This document shows, piece by piece, positions 1-11,345 of a stretch of DNA of 64,000 nt. The position numbers were made by a program, and so were the translations under genes. Within the stretch, counting starts at the first letter, position 1. Each line of letters starts with the position of its first letter. Below the pieces are notes generated by a model. It searched no databases and was not told where the DNA came from. It was given only the letters and a program-made list of their open reading frames with translations. The DNA comes from Dasypus novemcinctus (lineage: Eukaryota > Chordata > Mammalia > Cingulata > Dasypodidae), in assembly GCF_030445035.2 (NCBI RefSeq), contig NC_080695.1:52159954-52223953 (forward strand), in the 5' to 3' direction.

Positions 1-760
1 TCATCTCCTATATGTTATGGTGTAATATTACATGTTTTATATCCATCCTTGTGTACTCTCAAGAAACTCCTCTCTTGCCCCCCATTTACTTTGGTTCCAC
101 ACATTTAGCGTCCATTTTCCCTTCCACCTTGGTGCCCACAGTGACAGCCAACCTCCGTTTCCTGAGGAGCCACTTCCAGAGATAGATGGAATAGTGTTCA
201 GGGCCTAACCTGCTCAACTGCCCCAATGCCCTGGGGGCCACCCTTTCTCTCGAGGGATAGAGTTCCCTCTATTTGGTGGCATCAGTCCTCCCCAGGATGT
301 GGGTCCACCCCCACTCTCACTACTTGGGATTCTACCCCATGGTGTCACCCACTCTGGCAGAATGAGCATTTAGACATTCCCCAGGAGCCCGTCCTGCTTC
401 AGACCCTCCCCTCCGAGCATTCTAAACAGGTAACCCTCTTTATTATATTTTGTTATGATTTTCTCGGCATTTTACTCTCCACCACCTCCTGTCCCTCTCC
501 TGTGTTCGTATGCTACCCCTCCCTCCCCCCACTTTTGGGCACCGTTACCCAACCGTCCCTCCCCAGCCACCCTCAAACCCGTAAAGCCCCAACAAAAGGT
601 AACCCCTTGCCCCCATTTTATCTCTTCTTTGTGTTCATACTTACCACCCTCTCGTCTTAAATTGCACCCCTGCAGACATCGGCTCATATCCTTCCTCCAC
701 CCTCCGATTTCCTGTAAGCCTATCGTTCAGTCTCTTGCTATCTAGGGCAGCTTGGTTATT
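1..760 (-). other. L1 3' UTR (partial) with G-rich tract
   Basis: Sequence after the ORF2 stop on the minus strand, with no further frame. The segment about 472-690 is C-rich on the + strand, hence G-rich on the element strand, with many runs of three or more G. L1 3' UTRs of several mammals contain such a G-rich polypurine tract able to form quadruplexes. The end of the element lies beyond the window. Confidence 0.75.
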
Positions 761-3700
761 TCATATCATTGAGGTCATGTAGTATTTGTCCTTCAATGTC
801 TGGGTTGCTTCACTCAACATAAGGTTCTCAAGATTCATCCATGTTATCACATGTGTTTCTAGTGTGTTTGTTCTTACAGCCGAGTAGTATTCCATTGTGT
901 GTATATACCACATTTTATTGATCCACTCATCTGTTGATGGGCATTTGGGTTGATTCCAACTTTTGGCAATAGTGAACAATGCTGCTATGAACATTGGTGT
1001 ACATATATCGGTTTGTGTCCTTGTTTTCAGTTCTGCTGGGTATATACCCAGTAGTGGTATTGCTGGGTCATATGGCAAATCTATGGCTAGTTTTTTGAGA
1101 AACCGCCATACTGTCCTCCAGAATGGTTGGATCCTTCTGCATTCCCACCAGCAGTGGATGAGTGTTCCCCTTCCTTCACATCCTCTCCAGCACTTGTATT
1201 CTTCTGTTTTTTTCATAGCTGCCAATCTTATGGGTGTAAGATGGTATCTCATTGTAGTTTTGATTTGCATTTCCCTGATAGCTAGAGATTTGGAACATTT
1301 TTTCATGTGCTTTCTTGCCATTTGTATTTCTTCTTCGGAGAAGTGTCTGTTTAAGTCTTTTTCCCATTTTTTAAATGGGTTGTTTATCTTTTTATTTTCA
1401 AGATATAGGAGTTCTTTATATATGCAAGTTATAAGTTTCTTATCAGATATATGATTGCCAAATATTTTCTCCCACTGTGTGGGCTCCCTTTTTACTTTCT
1501 TGACAAACTCCTTTGAGGTGCAGAAGGCTTTAATTTTGAGGAAGTCCCATTTATCTATTAGTTCTTTTGCTGCTCGTGCTTTTGGTGAGATATTCATAAA
1601 TCCATTTCCTATTACTAGGTCCTGTAGATGTTTCCCTACACTGCTTTCTAAGGTTTTTATGGTCTTGGCTCTTATATTTAGGTCTTTGATCCATCTTGAG
1701 TTGATCTTTGTATAAGGTGTGAGATGGTAATCCTCTTTCATTCTTCTACATATGGCTATCCAGTTCTCCAGACACCATTTGTTGAATAGGCCACTCTCTC
1801 CCAATTGAGAGGGTTTGGTGGGTTTATCGAATATTATGTGGCTGTATATGTGAGGTTCTATATCAGAGGTTTCAATTCGATTCCATTGGTCTATGTGTCT
1901 CTCTTTATGCCAATACCATGCTGTTTTCACCACCGTAGCTTTATAGTATGTTTTGAAGTCAGGTAGTGTGATTCCTCCAATTTCGTTTTTCTTTTTCAGT
2001 ATGTCTTTGGCTATTCGGGGTCTCTTTCCTTTCCAAATAAATTTCATAGTTAGTTTTTCTAGTTCCTTAAAGAATGCTGCGTTGATTTTTATTGGGATTG
2101 CATTGAATGTGTAGATCAGTTTTGGTAGGATAGACATCTTAATAATGTTCAGTCTTCCTATCCATGAACAAGGAATAGTCTTCCATTTATTTAGGTCTTC
2201 TTTGATTTCCTTGAACAATCTTGTATAATTCTCGTTGTATAAGTTCTTTACCTCTTTAGTTAAATTTATTCCTAAGTATTTGATTTTTTTATTTACTATT
2301 GTGAATGGTATTTGTTTCTTGATTTCCTCCTGATCTTGCTCATTATTGGTGTACAGAAATGCTACTGATTTTTGCGCATTGATCTTATAACCTGCGACTT
2401 TACTAAACTCATTTATGAGTTCTAGAATCTTCGTTGTAGATCTCTCAGGGTTTTCTATGTATAGGATCATGTCATCTGCAAATAATGAAATTTTGACTTC
2501 TTCCTTTCCAATTTGAATGCCTTTTATTTCTGGTTCTTGCCTCAGTGCTCGTGCAAGTACTTCTAAGACAATGTTAAATAGGAGCGGAGACAGTGGGCAT
2601 CCTTGTCTTGTTCCTGAGTTTAGAGGGAAGGAGTCTAGGATTTCTCCATTGTAAACAATATTGGCTTTAGGTTTTTCATATATACTCTTTATCATGTTCA
2701 AAAAATTCCCTTGTATTCCAATCTTTTGGAGTGTTTTTATCAAGAAAGGGTGCTGTATTTTGTCAAATGCTTTTTCTGCATCAATAGATATAATCATGTG
2801 ATTTTTTTCCTTCAATCTGTTTATATGGTGTATTACGTTGATTGATTTTCTTATGTTGAACCATCCTTGCATACCTGGGATGAATCCCACTTGGTCGTGG
2901 TGTATAATACGTTTAATGTGTTGTTGAATACGATTAGCAAGTATTTTGTTGAGTATTTTTGCGTCTAGGTTCATTAGAGAAATTGGTCTGTAATTTTCCT
3001 TTCTTGTGATGTCTTTGTTTGGCTTTGGTACTAGGGTAATGTTGGCATCATAGAAGGAGTTGGGTAATGTTCTTTCCGTTTCGATGTTTTGGAATAGTTT
3101 CAGCAGGATTGGTGTCAGTTCTTTCCGGAATGTTTTGTAGAATTCACCTGTGAAACCATCTGGCCCTGGGCTCTTCTTAGTTGGGAGATTTTTGATAACT
3201 GATTCTATCTCTCTGCTTGTGATTGGTTTGTTAAGATCATCAATTTCTTCTTTCGTCAATATGGGCTGCTTATGTGTTTCTAGGAATTTGTCCATTTCCT
3301 CTAAATTGTCATTTTTGTTGGAATATAGTTTTTCAAAATATCCTCTTATGATAGTCTTTATTTCTGTGGGGTCAGTGGTGATATCGCCTTTCTCATTTCT
3401 TATTTTGTGTATTTGCATCTTCTCTCTTTTTTTCTTTGTTAGTGTTGCTAAAGGTTTGTCAATTTTGTTAATCTTCTCAAAAAACCAGCTCTTGGTTTTG
3501 TTTATCTGTTCAAGTGCTTTCTTATTTTCTATTTCATTTAGTTCTGCTCTTATCTTTGTTATTTCCTTCCTTCTTCTTCCTGTTGGGTTACTTTGTTGTT
3601 GTTTTTCTAGTTCCTTCAAATGTGCAGTTAGTTCTTCAATTTTTGCTCTTTCTTCTTTTTTGATATATGAATTTATGGCTATAAACTTCCCTCTCAGTAC

Positions 3701-4579
3701 TGCTTTTGCTGCATCCCATAAATTTTGGTATGTTGTGTTGTCATTATCATTTGTTTCAAGGTAGTCATTGATTTCTTTTGAGATTTCCTCTTTGACCCAC
3801 TGTTTTTCTAAGAGTGTGCTGTTTAATTTCCAAATCGTGGTGTGAAATCTGGGCTTCTGTCCCTTGCAAATCTCCAGCTTGACTCCACTGTGGTCAGAGA
3901 TAATGTTTTGTATGATTTCAATCTTTCTGAATTCGTTCAGCCTTTCTTTGTGGCCTAGCATATGATCTATCTTGGAGAATGATCCATGTGCGCTTGAGAA
4001 AAATGTATATCCTGCTGTGTTTGGGTGTAGCGATCTATATATGTCTATTAGATCGAGCTCCTCTAATATACTATTCAGATGTTTTGTTTCTTTGGTGATT
4101 CTCTTTTGAGATGTTCTGACCTGATTTGATAGTGGTGTATTGAAATCCCCCACTATAATTGTAGATGTATCTATACTTTCACTTAGTTTTTCCAGCGTTT
4201 GCCTGACGTATTTAGAGGCACCCTTGTTAGGGGCATAGATATTTATGATTGTTCGATCTTCTTGACAGATTTTCCCTTTCACTAAAATGTAGTATCCTTC
4301 TTTGTCTCTCACAATTGTTTCACATTTAAAGTCTATTTTGTCTGATATTAATATAGCTACTCCTGCCTTTTTTTGGTTATTGTTAGCTTGTATGATTGTT
4401 TTCCAGCCATTCACTTTCAGTCTCCATGCGTCTCTGGGTCTAAGATGTGTCTCTTGTAGACAGCATATGGATGGGTCATATTTCCTTATCCAATGTCCCA
4501 GTCTGAATCTTTTGATAGGTGAGTTTAATCCGTTGACATTCAGTGTTATTATTATGAAGGAATTATTTGTGTTAGCCAT
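761..4579 (-). CDS. L1 ORF2 protein: endonuclease and reverse transcriptase
   Basis: Encodes the enzyme that nicks target DNA and copies L1 RNA at the nick (target-primed reverse transcription). The frame is open back to an ATG at 4669 (1302 residues), but I prefer the ATG at 4579 (1272 residues, starting MANTNNSF). It lies about 75 bases after the ORF1 stop, as in other mammalian L1s, and human ORF2p has 1275 residues. Numbered from the upstream ATG, the apurinic-type endonuclease has N44, E73, D175, N177, D235, D259 and H260, matching the human catalytic set. The reverse transcriptase carries the FADD box near residue 730 with the conserved [14 protein letters not shown] block before it. 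The C-terminal cysteine-rich segment (CWRGC, then HCWWEC) is present. No stop or frameshift is seen. Confidence 0.96.
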   Translation of the reverse strand: MANTNNSFIIITLNVNGLNSPIKRFRLGHWIRKYDPSICCLQETHLRPRDAWRLKVNGWKTIIQANNNQKKAGVAILISDKIDFKCETIVRDKEGYYILVKGKICQEDRTIINIYAPNKGASKYVRQTLEKLSESIDTSTIIVGDFNTPLSNQVRTSQKRITKETKHLNSILEELDLIDIYRSLHPNTAGYTFFSSAHGSFSKIDHMLGHKERLNEFRKIEIIQNIISDHSGVKLEICKGQKPRFHTTIWKLNSTLLEKQWVKEEISKEINDYLETNDNDNTTYQNLWDAAKAVLRGKFIAINSYIKKEERAKIEELTAHLKELEKQQQSNPTGRRRKEITKIRAELNEIENKKALEQINKTKSWFFEKINKIDKPLATLTKKKREKMQIHKIRNEKGDITTDPTEIKTIIRGYFEKLYSNKNDNLEEMDKFLETHKQPILTKEEIDDLNKPITSREIESVIKNLPTKKSPGPDGFTGEFYKTFRKELTPILLKLFQNIETERTLPNSFYDANITLVPKPNKDITRKENYRPISLMNLDAKILNKILANRIQQHIKRIIHHDQVGFIPGMQGWFNIRKSINVIHHINRLKEKNHMIISIDAEKAFDKIQHPFLIKTLQKIGIQGNFLNMIKSIYEKPKANIVYNGEILDSFPLNSGTRQGCPLSPLLFNIVLEVLARALRQEPEIKGIQIGKEEVKISLFADDMILYIENPERSTTKILELINEFSKVAGYKINAQKSVAFLYTNNEQDQEEIKKQIPFTIVNKKIKYLGINLTKEVKNLYNENYTRLFKEIKEDLNKWKTIPCSWIGRLNIIKMSILPKLIYTFNAIPIKINAAFFKELEKLTMKFIWKGKRPRIAKDILKKKNEIGGITLPDFKTYYKATVVKTAWYWHKERHIDQWNRIETSDIEPHIYSHIIFDKPTKPSQLGESGLFNKWCLENWIAICRRMKEDYHLTPYTKINSRWIKDLNIRAKTIKTLESSVGKHLQDLVIGNGFMNISPKARAAKELIDKWDFLKIKAFCTSKEFVKKVKREPTQWEKIFGNHISDKKLITCIYKELLYLENKKINNPFKKWEKDLNRHFSEEEIQMARKHMKKCSKSLAIREMQIKTTMRYHLTPIRLAAMKKTEEYKCWRGCEGRGTLIHCWWECRRIQPFWRTVWRFLKKLAIDLPYDPAIPLLGIYPAELKTRTQTDICTPMFIAALFTIAKSWNQPKCPSTDEWINKMWYIHTMEYYSAVRTNTLETHVITWMNLENLMLSEATQTLKDKYYMTSMI

Positions 4580-4653
4580 ATTTTGATTGGATTTGTGTTT
4601 GTCATATTTTGTTTGTATATATTTTTTTGTCTTTTTTGTTGTTGTTGTTGGTC

Positions 4654-5622
4654 TTATACTCTCCTCCAACTTTGCCTTTCCTGTTTTTTCCTTTCTTCCT
4701 GCAGAACTCCCTTTAGAATTTCTTGAAGGGGAGGTTTCTTGTTGGTATACTCTTTCAGTTTCTGTTTGTCTGTGAATATTTTGAACTCTCCATCATGTTT
4801 GAATGCTAGTTTAGCTGGATAGAGTATTCTTGGTTGGAAGTTCTTTTCCTTTAGTACCTTGACTATATCATACCACTGTCTTCTTGCCTCCATGGTTTCA
4901 GAAGAGAAATCAGCACTTAATCTAATTGAGCTTCCCTTGTATGTGATGGTTTTCTTTTCTCTTGCTGCTTTTAGGATTTTCTCTTTGTCTTGAGCCTTGG
5001 ATACTTTGATAAGTATATGTCTTGGGGTGGGCCTGTTGGGGTTTATGACTTGTGGAGTGCGCTGTGCTTCTTGGATATGGACATCTGTCTCTTTCAGTAG
5101 ATTTGGGAAGTTTTCAGCCATTATTTCCTGCAACACTCCTTCTGACCCCTTTCCCTTCTCTTCACCTTCTGGAATGCCTATAATACGTATGTTTGAGCGT
5201 TTTGCATTGTCATTCAGGTCCCTAAATCCTAATTGGATTTTTTCTATCTTCTTATTGACCCCTTCTACTATCTGTTTGATTTCTGATGTACTGTCTTCCA
5301 CATCACTAATTCTCTGCTCTGTCTCTTCTAGCCTGCTGATATTTGCTGCAAGTGTATTTTTGATTTCTTGAACTGTGGTGTTCATTCCCATCATATCTGT
5401 TGTGTTTTTGCGTATGTCTGCAATTTCCCCTCCAAGTGATGTCTTCATGTTGTTAACCTCTTTCATTACTGCATCAAATTTGTCGGTGATAAATGTTCTG
5501 AGTTCTTTCATTGCTTGTGCCAAGTTTTGCTCCCCTTCGTGATTATTGGTTTGTTGATTGGATTCAGTCATGTTTTCCTGATTATTGGTTTGTTTTGTAG
5601 ATTTTTGTTGCTTTCTGGTCAT
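4654..5622 (-). CDS. L1 ORF1 protein: RNA-binding trimer subunit
   Basis: A 322-residue nucleic-acid chaperone that coats L1 RNA in the ribonucleoprotein particle. Residues 1-33 are polar and Q/N-rich. Residues 35-135 form a heptad-rich coiled coil for trimerisation. Residues 141-227 match the RRM ([14 protein letters not shown] at the start, then RHILIKVS). Residues 228-300 match the C-terminal domain, including [13 protein letters not shown] and YPAKLAF, and the tail is basic. Length is close to the human protein (338). The upstream ATG of the ORF2 frame (4669) overlaps the end of ORF1 by 16 bases in another frame, but the likelier ORF2 start leaves a short spacer. Expression would be from the same bicistronic RNA, driven by the 5' UTR at 5623-7708. 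No disabling change is visible. Confidence 0.95.
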   Translation of the reverse strand: MTRKQQKSTKQTNNQENMTESNQQTNNHEGEQNLAQAMKELRTFITDKFDAVMKEVNNMKTSLGGEIADIRKNTTDMMGMNTTVQEIKNTLAANISRLEETEQRISDVEDSTSEIKQIVEGVNKKIEKIQLGFRDLNDNAKRSNIRIIGIPEGEEKGKGSEGVLQEIMAENFPNLLKETDVHIQEAQRTPQVINPNRPTPRHILIKVSKAQDKEKILKAAREKKTITYKGSSIRLSADFSSETMEARRQWYDIVKVLKEKNFQPRILYPAKLAFKHDGEFKIFTDKQKLKEYTNKKPPLQEILKGVLQEERKKQERQSWRRV

Positions 5623-7708
5623 CTCTTTATTTTGTCGAATTTAATCAGTTCCTTAGCTTCTTTGTCTACTTTTGGAGGTTAATTAGTTGTTATTTTTGCA
5701 TAGGTGTTATATCTTCTCTTTGTCACTTTTTTCTTCTTATTCAAGTTACTTGTTGTTGGTTAAGTTCACTTTAGAAGAAAGTATTAGTGTTGGGGAAAGG
5801 CAATTGTGTCAGCAAGGGAAAAGTGTAAAGTAGTATTAGTAATGTATGTTAACAAAGCAAGAATATGAGATCTGGGAGGATGGAGGTTAGATTCATGTAG
5901 ATTGTATAGAGTTATAGCTGTAGGTAGAGTACCTTTTATGAAGTAGATGACTGAATATAGGCAGAATATGGTATGAACTACAAAGCTATTGTTTTCATGA
6001 GAGAGGGAAAAAGAAAAGAAAGGTAATAGTTTCAAGAGTGGATAACAGACAGAAAACAGGACAAAGGTATTAGAAATTAAGAGTTAGACAGTTTGTGGGT
6101 CAAAGAATGGGAGGTGGGGGGTGGAATATAGGAGAGACAGTAGATGATAGTGGATATGAAGACGCAGGGGAAGGGGGATAGTGTAGGTAGCCTAAATCAG
6201 TTCACACAGAAATGAGGTAGTGGAGGATGGGAAAACCCAGTAAATATGAGGTGTTCCCTGTAGCACCTATTGTGTACTTGAATTAAAATAAAATAAGTGG
6301 AAAATGAGGGACAAGAGGGAAAGAGAAAACCGGAAAAAAAAAACAGTAATTATAATAAAGAAAAAAAAGAAAGAAAAAGAGGATAGGCACACGGTGGGGA
6401 ACAGATAGGGCGAAGAGAGATTCAGGTATACACGTGTCACAATTACAACACTATCTAAAACAACAAGCAAAGAAACCCCTAAATAACTGTATATATATAT
6501 AAAAAAAAAAGGACTTTGGGGGGCACGCTAGGAGAAAAGACTAGAGGATAATGCAATATTAGCAATCAGGGCGTCAAAAAGAGTAGAAAATAAGATAAAG
6601 TGAAAATAAAAACAAAACAATATGAACCAATAAAGATAAAACGCCAACGTTAAGGTCCAGAGCACTCAAGGACCCCAGGTAGACCCCAGGGTGTGATGGA
6701 TTCGGGGGTGGAAAGTCTGAGACACTGAAGACTCAAGAGGTGTGAGTCTGGGGTGTGGACCGCCAGAGTCCAGGGGACCCAGACCTGGCAACCTCAAATC
6801 TGGTCCACAGAAAGCTTAGGAGCCCCGCAGTGCAACACAGCCCTCAGGGATCCCCGTAGCTGGGTGCCAGCCCCGTGGGGGAAGCCAGATCGGCGAATTC
6901 TATATTGAATGTCTGATCTCTGAAATTCACCTAACTCCTCAGGGTATCAGCCTTTGGACAGCTCCCTCCCTGTGCTCACACGCAACGGCCACTTGAGGGC
7001 GCCTCTACACCACGGCCAGTTCAATGACCCAGATCCCAAGCCCCGCCGGGTGGGGTGGGCTTCAGCTGGAAACGCCGAAAACAGACTCTAAGATCCTAAA
7101 TCCCAAACTTCGCAAAATATTCCCCAATCTGCTTCCAGACGTGTCCTCCTCCCTCACTGCACCCTACAACAGTCTCCCAATTGTGTCCCCTTATTGTCCA
7201 AAATCCAATTCCGTTGCAGATCGGCAGCCGGACCTGTGGGGATGGGGCTCCAGGCGGAAGCCCCCCTGTCCGGAGGCTAAAACGTCCCCCGCTTCACAGG
7301 GAAACACCGTCTGTCTCCGCAAATCAATCTGCAAAGGAGTCTTGTCCCAACAATCCCTCACCAGCCAGCCCAGTATCCGCGAATTTTTCAGCACCACAAA
7401 GCCTCTAGAATAAGGAAAAAAAAAAAACAGAAACCCTGGCCGCCGCGGCTCCGGAGCTGCCGGAGCACCCGCTACCGCGGCTCCGCCCACCCAAGGAGGG
7501 AACTTCCCGCGCCCAGCTGGGACCTCCGTTTATATATTATAGATGTATCCTCTCTGTTACCTTCCCACCGAATTGACGTCCAGACACCTTCCAACCAGCA
7601 AAAATCCCCGAAACAGCGCGGTCCCAAAGAGCCTTCAACGCTGCCCAGCCGCCCCCTGCAGAGACACTACCAGGCAAGCTCACGCTGCCACCATCTTGCC
7701 GGAAACCC
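5623..7708 (-). promoter_or_regulatory. L1 5' UTR and internal promoter region
   Basis: About 2.1 kb between the element's 5' end and the ORF1 start. The first kilobase in element order (7708 to about 6650) is GC- and CpG-rich, for example around 7436-7500 and 7600-7690, as expected for an L1 internal promoter. The rest (6640 to 5623) is A/T-rich with pyrimidine runs on the element strand. A YY1-like CAAGATGG lies at the very 5' end (about 7689-7699). I see no tandem monomers of the mouse type. A sense frame of 99 codons (7490-7191) and an antisense frame of 129 codons (7024-7413) cross the GC-rich part; neither resembles a known domain. Confidence 0.8.
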
Positions 7709-7714
7709 CTATAT

Positions 7715-8112
7715 TTTTTTAAGATTTATTTTTATTTATTTAATTCCCCCCCTCCCCCGTTGTCTGTTCTCTGTGTCTATTTGCTGTGTCTTGTTTCTTT
7801 GTCTGCTTCTGTTGTCCACTTCTGTTCCCTGTTCCCAGCACGGGAAGTGTAGGCGGCGCGGGAAGTGTGGGCGGTGCCATTCCTGGGCAGGCTGCACTTT
7901 CTTTCGTGCTGGGCGACTCTCCTTATGGGTGCATTCCTTGCGCGTGGGGCTCCCCTATGCGGGGGACACCCCTGGGTGGTGCGGCACTCCTTGCGCGCAT
8001 CAGCACTGCGCATGGGCCAGCTCCACATGGGTCAAGGAGGCCCAGGGTTTGAACCGCGGACCTCCCATGTGGTAGACGGACGCCCTAACCACTGGGCCAA
8101 GTCCGTTTCCCG
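7715..8112 (-). mobile_element. DAS-type tRNA-derived SINE
   Basis: Read on the minus strand, the tRNA-like head starts near 8112 with the family's GGAAACGGACTTGGCCCA-type opening. It has a B-box-like GGTTCAAACC near 8046-8056, the body ends with CCTGCCCAGGAATGG (about 7874-7890), and the A/T-rich tail is at 7716-7745. The A-rich tail on the minus strand and the head match the other copies at 16398, 19227 and 24688. Two near-repeats of GGGAAGTGTNGGCGG lie at about 7842-7878. The element abuts the L1 5' end within a few bases. It has no coding capacity and would be mobilised by L1 enzymes. Confidence 0.9.
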
Positions 8113-9959
8113 CTTTATGGTATATTTTTAAGGAACCATCCATTTCCTTTGTTAATACTTTTTTCCCTCAGATTGACAGTTTTGTTTCAGTAATAATGCT
8201 TAATGAAATAGAAACACAGCTTGAAAAAACTGGATGAGAAAATATTACAGTGCATTGGCAAGTTTGGATAAAATGTATATCATGAGCTTCTTTAGAGAAA
8301 TAAGAATTTTAAAGCATTGGATAACAAAGAATAAGTCTCTAGAAATAGGCACTGATTTTCTAAGTCTTCAAGTTTAAATAAATCCATGTGTTTATACATG
8401 ATAGTTTTACTATCATTCTCTGATAGAGAATAAAATAGATTCTGTAATAGGGTTTAGTCATCAACGTTTCCAAACCAAAGCTCACCTATGCTTAGTTTGA
8501 ATAATGTGACATTCATTACTCTAGAATGAATGTATATGTTAAATATTTTTTCAATCACAAAATAGAAAGTTCAAATTATTTCCTAATTACGTAACATGTG
8601 ACAACTGTATAGAACATGGTCGTTAAAATGATTAACTAGTAGGTCTTTCTTACCCTAAGAACTAATTTAAAACTGAAATCCTTTGGTTGAGATTGTGTCA
8701 CATAGAAAGATAACCAAGGTAGCTGAGAATTATCTGCGTGCCTGAATATAACCTAAATAGGCATAGTGCAACTCAGGGGGAAGTTGTTTCATATATTGCT
8801 GAGGTTTCTGGTATAAAATTATTTTTCTAGGTGTCTTCTCTCAAAGGTTTAATTGTCAGAGTATGACAAGGATTCTTTTTGTTTTGTGGGATAAATTCAA
8901 AATGTAAAACTCTTTCCCTTTATGTACTGACTATTTCAAGGTGACCGTACCTGTGTAGAAAAGAAGAGGTAAAAGACTGCGGCTAAAAGGTCACTGTCTA
9001 ACCTGAGATCTTTTTCACTATAAGCAATTAGTGAAAATGTGCAAATCTCTAGTAGCAAATGTAAAAGAAATTCTCCATGCCCAATGAGTAAATGATCCTT
9101 AATATTACTGACTCTGAATTCTTCAGTATTTCCAAAGAACCATAATCTTAATAGGAAAGGACGGTCACTTGGGTTTTAAGTTAAATGACATGGAATTAAT
9201 TTTATGAAAATTTACCATATAAACTGTTTTTTAAAAAATGTACATTTGTTTTTCTGTTCTCAAATGTGATATTAGTCTCTATCTTAAAGACTAAACTTAA
9301 AAGTAATCCCTTTCTCATTTAAAACTAGTTGTATATCACTACTTTCTCTCCAGTAGCCTACTGTGGGTGGTTGCAGTTCTAAGTAAGAGTTTAAAGGGGA
9401 CTCAGTAGCTCCTGGCCTGGTGGAGGAACTACACACATGGGGGGAGTGGAATTCGGTGTGAACTGGAAGAGTTGTAGACAGCTGAGATGCTCGTGGTCAG
9501 TGTCCTCCTTCTGAAACTTCTTTTACATTCTCCTACTGATTCTTTGCAGCTTGAACTATTTTGTGCTAGCATTGGCTGATCAATTGTTATGTTTACTTCC
9601 CAGTGGCTAAGTCACCTTTTGGTAACTTCATCTCTGATAGTCACCCAGCCACCTTAAATGAATGTTCTGTTTTTCTACATCTTGTTATAGCCCTAATTTC
9701 AGTGTCTTACAGTCACCTAGACTCCTGATCCAGCCAAATCTGAGGTAAAATGAACATGGCTTAGATGCTGTGATAAACAGAATTCCTATGTATCATTGTA
9801 AATAATCTTGGTTTGCTCTCAGTGTTAAGTTTAGCATATTCACCATATGGGGCTGGTGAAGATTATTTTACAGGGATTTGCTTACACAGCCTCTTCCAGA
9901 TAGTAATAGTTACAGTAGTAGCAGAAGTAGTAGTAAACATTATCATAATTATAATAATA
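8113..9959. other. Unique intergenic sequence, no gene seen
   Basis: A/T-rich with no long frame, RNA gene or repeat that I recognise. A short triplet-rich stretch (AGT/AAT) at about 9900-9955 leads into the MIR that follows. Confidence 0.5.
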
Positions 9960-10150
9960 TAACTCTCATAGGGAGATGGCATGGATTAGGAGATTTGGTG
10001 TTTGAATTTAAAGGTTCAATTGTCTCTATACCTTAATAACTGTGTAACTTTAGACAAGTTACTTAAACTTTCTGTGCTGGCAGTTTCTTTACATGCGAAA
10101 TTAGGGTAAAACTCTCATGCAGCTGTGGTAATATATAAGAAATATATTGC
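9960..10150 (+). mobile_element. MIR SINE, diverged
   Basis: Core of the ancient mammalian MIR in sense orientation: a degraded B-box region, then AACTGTGTAACTTTAGACAAG and TTACTTAAACTTTCTGTGCT, which parallel the family's 'tgtgtgaccttgggcaag...ttaacctctctgtgcc' core, and a 'catgcgaaattagggtaaaa' end. The copy is heavily mutated. Confidence 0.75.
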
Positions 10151-10563
10151 ACTTTATCATGACAGAAACATCCAAAAATAAGGTGTGGGAGGAAATTTTG
10201 GTTTTATGCCAATTCTCCTTCTAATTTGTAAGCCTTAAATTATCTATGTACCAAAATATCCTTTTTTGCACGAGACACAGTGCTGTCCTGTTTGTGGAAA
10301 GGGATATTGAAAGCTATAGAACATGAGTATTTAAAGATTATTCTCTGTATCTGCTCTTTCCTTAATTAATTCACTTGGATCAGTACACAAAACTAGTTGC
10401 AGAACTGCTCACTTTTGGATATCAAAAGAAGTGAGAGGTTTAATCCCTGATGATGGAGAGATGGAAAATTGTCCATTAGTTGGGACAAAATTGAATAAGA
10501 AACTTCTGAGGCTCTTGGAAGAAGAGAAAGTTATTTGGGGGATGGACATACTGATTCCTATTC

Positions 10564-10651
10564 GAACGCGAAGCAACAGGACTTGAAGTTTCAGTGAATG
10601 CTTTGCAGAACGCGAAGCAACAGGACTTGAAGTTTCAGTGAATGCTTTGCA
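10564..10651 (+). repeat. Perfect 44-bp tandem duplication
   Basis: Two head-to-tail copies, 10564-10607 and 10608-10651, identical by eye over all 44 bases. Each contains GAACGCGAAGCAACAGG and ends TGCTTTGCA. Identity including CpG sites suggests a recent duplication, or an assembly artefact. Confidence 0.9.
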
Positions 10652-10919
10652 AAGACTCCTTCCTTCAGTGCTTCCATTGAAGCATTAAGGAGAGGACAGA
10701 AAAGAGCCAGCTGTGTAGAAGAAAGTAGGAAATGAGGAGCTGCGAAGAAAGAACCCTTCATAATTCAAATAAGTTATAACGTGTAAAATGAGAAAAATTG
10801 GACAATTTTGAGAGACTGAGGAATTGGGATTTTGTTCAAAAGCAAGAGGATAATTAAAATTTACTTCAAGAAAAGATGATATGGAAAATAAAGATGAAAG
10901 AAAACTGTTGGTTTGGAAG

Positions 10920-11030
10920 CAGGAGATGGACAATTCAATCCTAGTTTTCCATCTTCCTGTGACTTGGAAAAGCTACTTTCCTTCTCTCCTTTAGTCATCT
11001 GTCATGGAAGGTAGTTAAAACCAGTGAATT
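10920..11030 (+). mobile_element. MIR SINE fragment
   Basis: The stretch with CAATCCTAGTTTTCC, then CCTGTGACTTGGAAAAGC, TACTTTCCTTCTCTCC and TTTAGTCATCTGTCATGG parallels the MIR core in sense orientation. It is short and diverged. Confidence 0.55.
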
Positions 11031-11214
11031 TAAAGGACTTTGCAGGCTTTGATCCATTGTGATTTGATGATTTGTGAGTTAGGAGGTTTGGATGAAGAGG
11101 AGAATAGAAAGAAACAGGGTTTCATGGGTTGGTGCTGGGCCTGGGATGGACGTCACCCAATAGATGCAGTGAGAGAAGAGAGGCATCATTGGCGTGTGGG
11201 GTTTCCCCAGAAAG

Positions 11215-11345
11215 AGCAGGGATTTGTAGACCAGACTAATCCTGATTCAAAAGCTTCTCCATGGGTTTCCCTGAGCAAATCATAATCTTTCTGAGCTTCT
11301 GTTTATTCTGCTGTAAAAAGGATGATATTAATGACCATATCATAA
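11215..11345 (+). mobile_element. MIR SINE fragment
   Basis: GTTTCCCTGAGCAAATCATA followed by TCTTTCTGAGCTTCTGTTTA and a CTGTAAAAAGGATGATATTA end match the MIR core order 'gggcaaatcac / cctctctgagcctcagttt / ctgtaaaatggggataata'. Confidence 0.65.

Larger units (their letters stand above)
1..7708 (-). mobile_element. Full-length LINE-1 retrotransposon, both ORFs open
   Basis: Non-LTR retrotransposon read on the minus strand. In element order it has a 5' UTR of about 2.1 kb (7708 down to 5623), ORF1 (5622-4654), ORF2 (4579-761) and at least 760 bases of 3' UTR that run off the left edge, so the poly(A) tail and left target-site duplication are not visible. The 5' end on the element strand reads GGGGTTTCCGGCAAGATGGT. 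The CAAGATGG core is the YY1-type site found at the start of full-length mammalian L1s, which argues against 5' truncation. Both reading frames are uninterrupted with catalytic motifs intact, unlike the many decayed L1 pieces elsewhere in the window. I infer a young and possibly retrotransposition-competent copy; activity cannot be judged from sequence alone. Confidence 0.95.

Noticed and set aside
226..745. Overlapping + frames of 96-144 codons at the left edge
   Set aside because: They lie antisense to the L1 3' UTR and are proline/serine-rich only because of its C-rich strand.
3150..3764. 204-codon + frame
   Set aside because: It is antisense to intact L1 ORF2; a shadow frame.
7773..8131. 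Several cysteine- and glycine-rich + frames
   Set aside because: They come from the DAS-SINE. The same peptide words recur at 16304-16747, 19289-19791 and 24639-25160 wherever the SINE lies.
10564..10651. CRISPR-like repeat
   Set aside because: Only two adjacent copies with no spacer, in vertebrate DNA.
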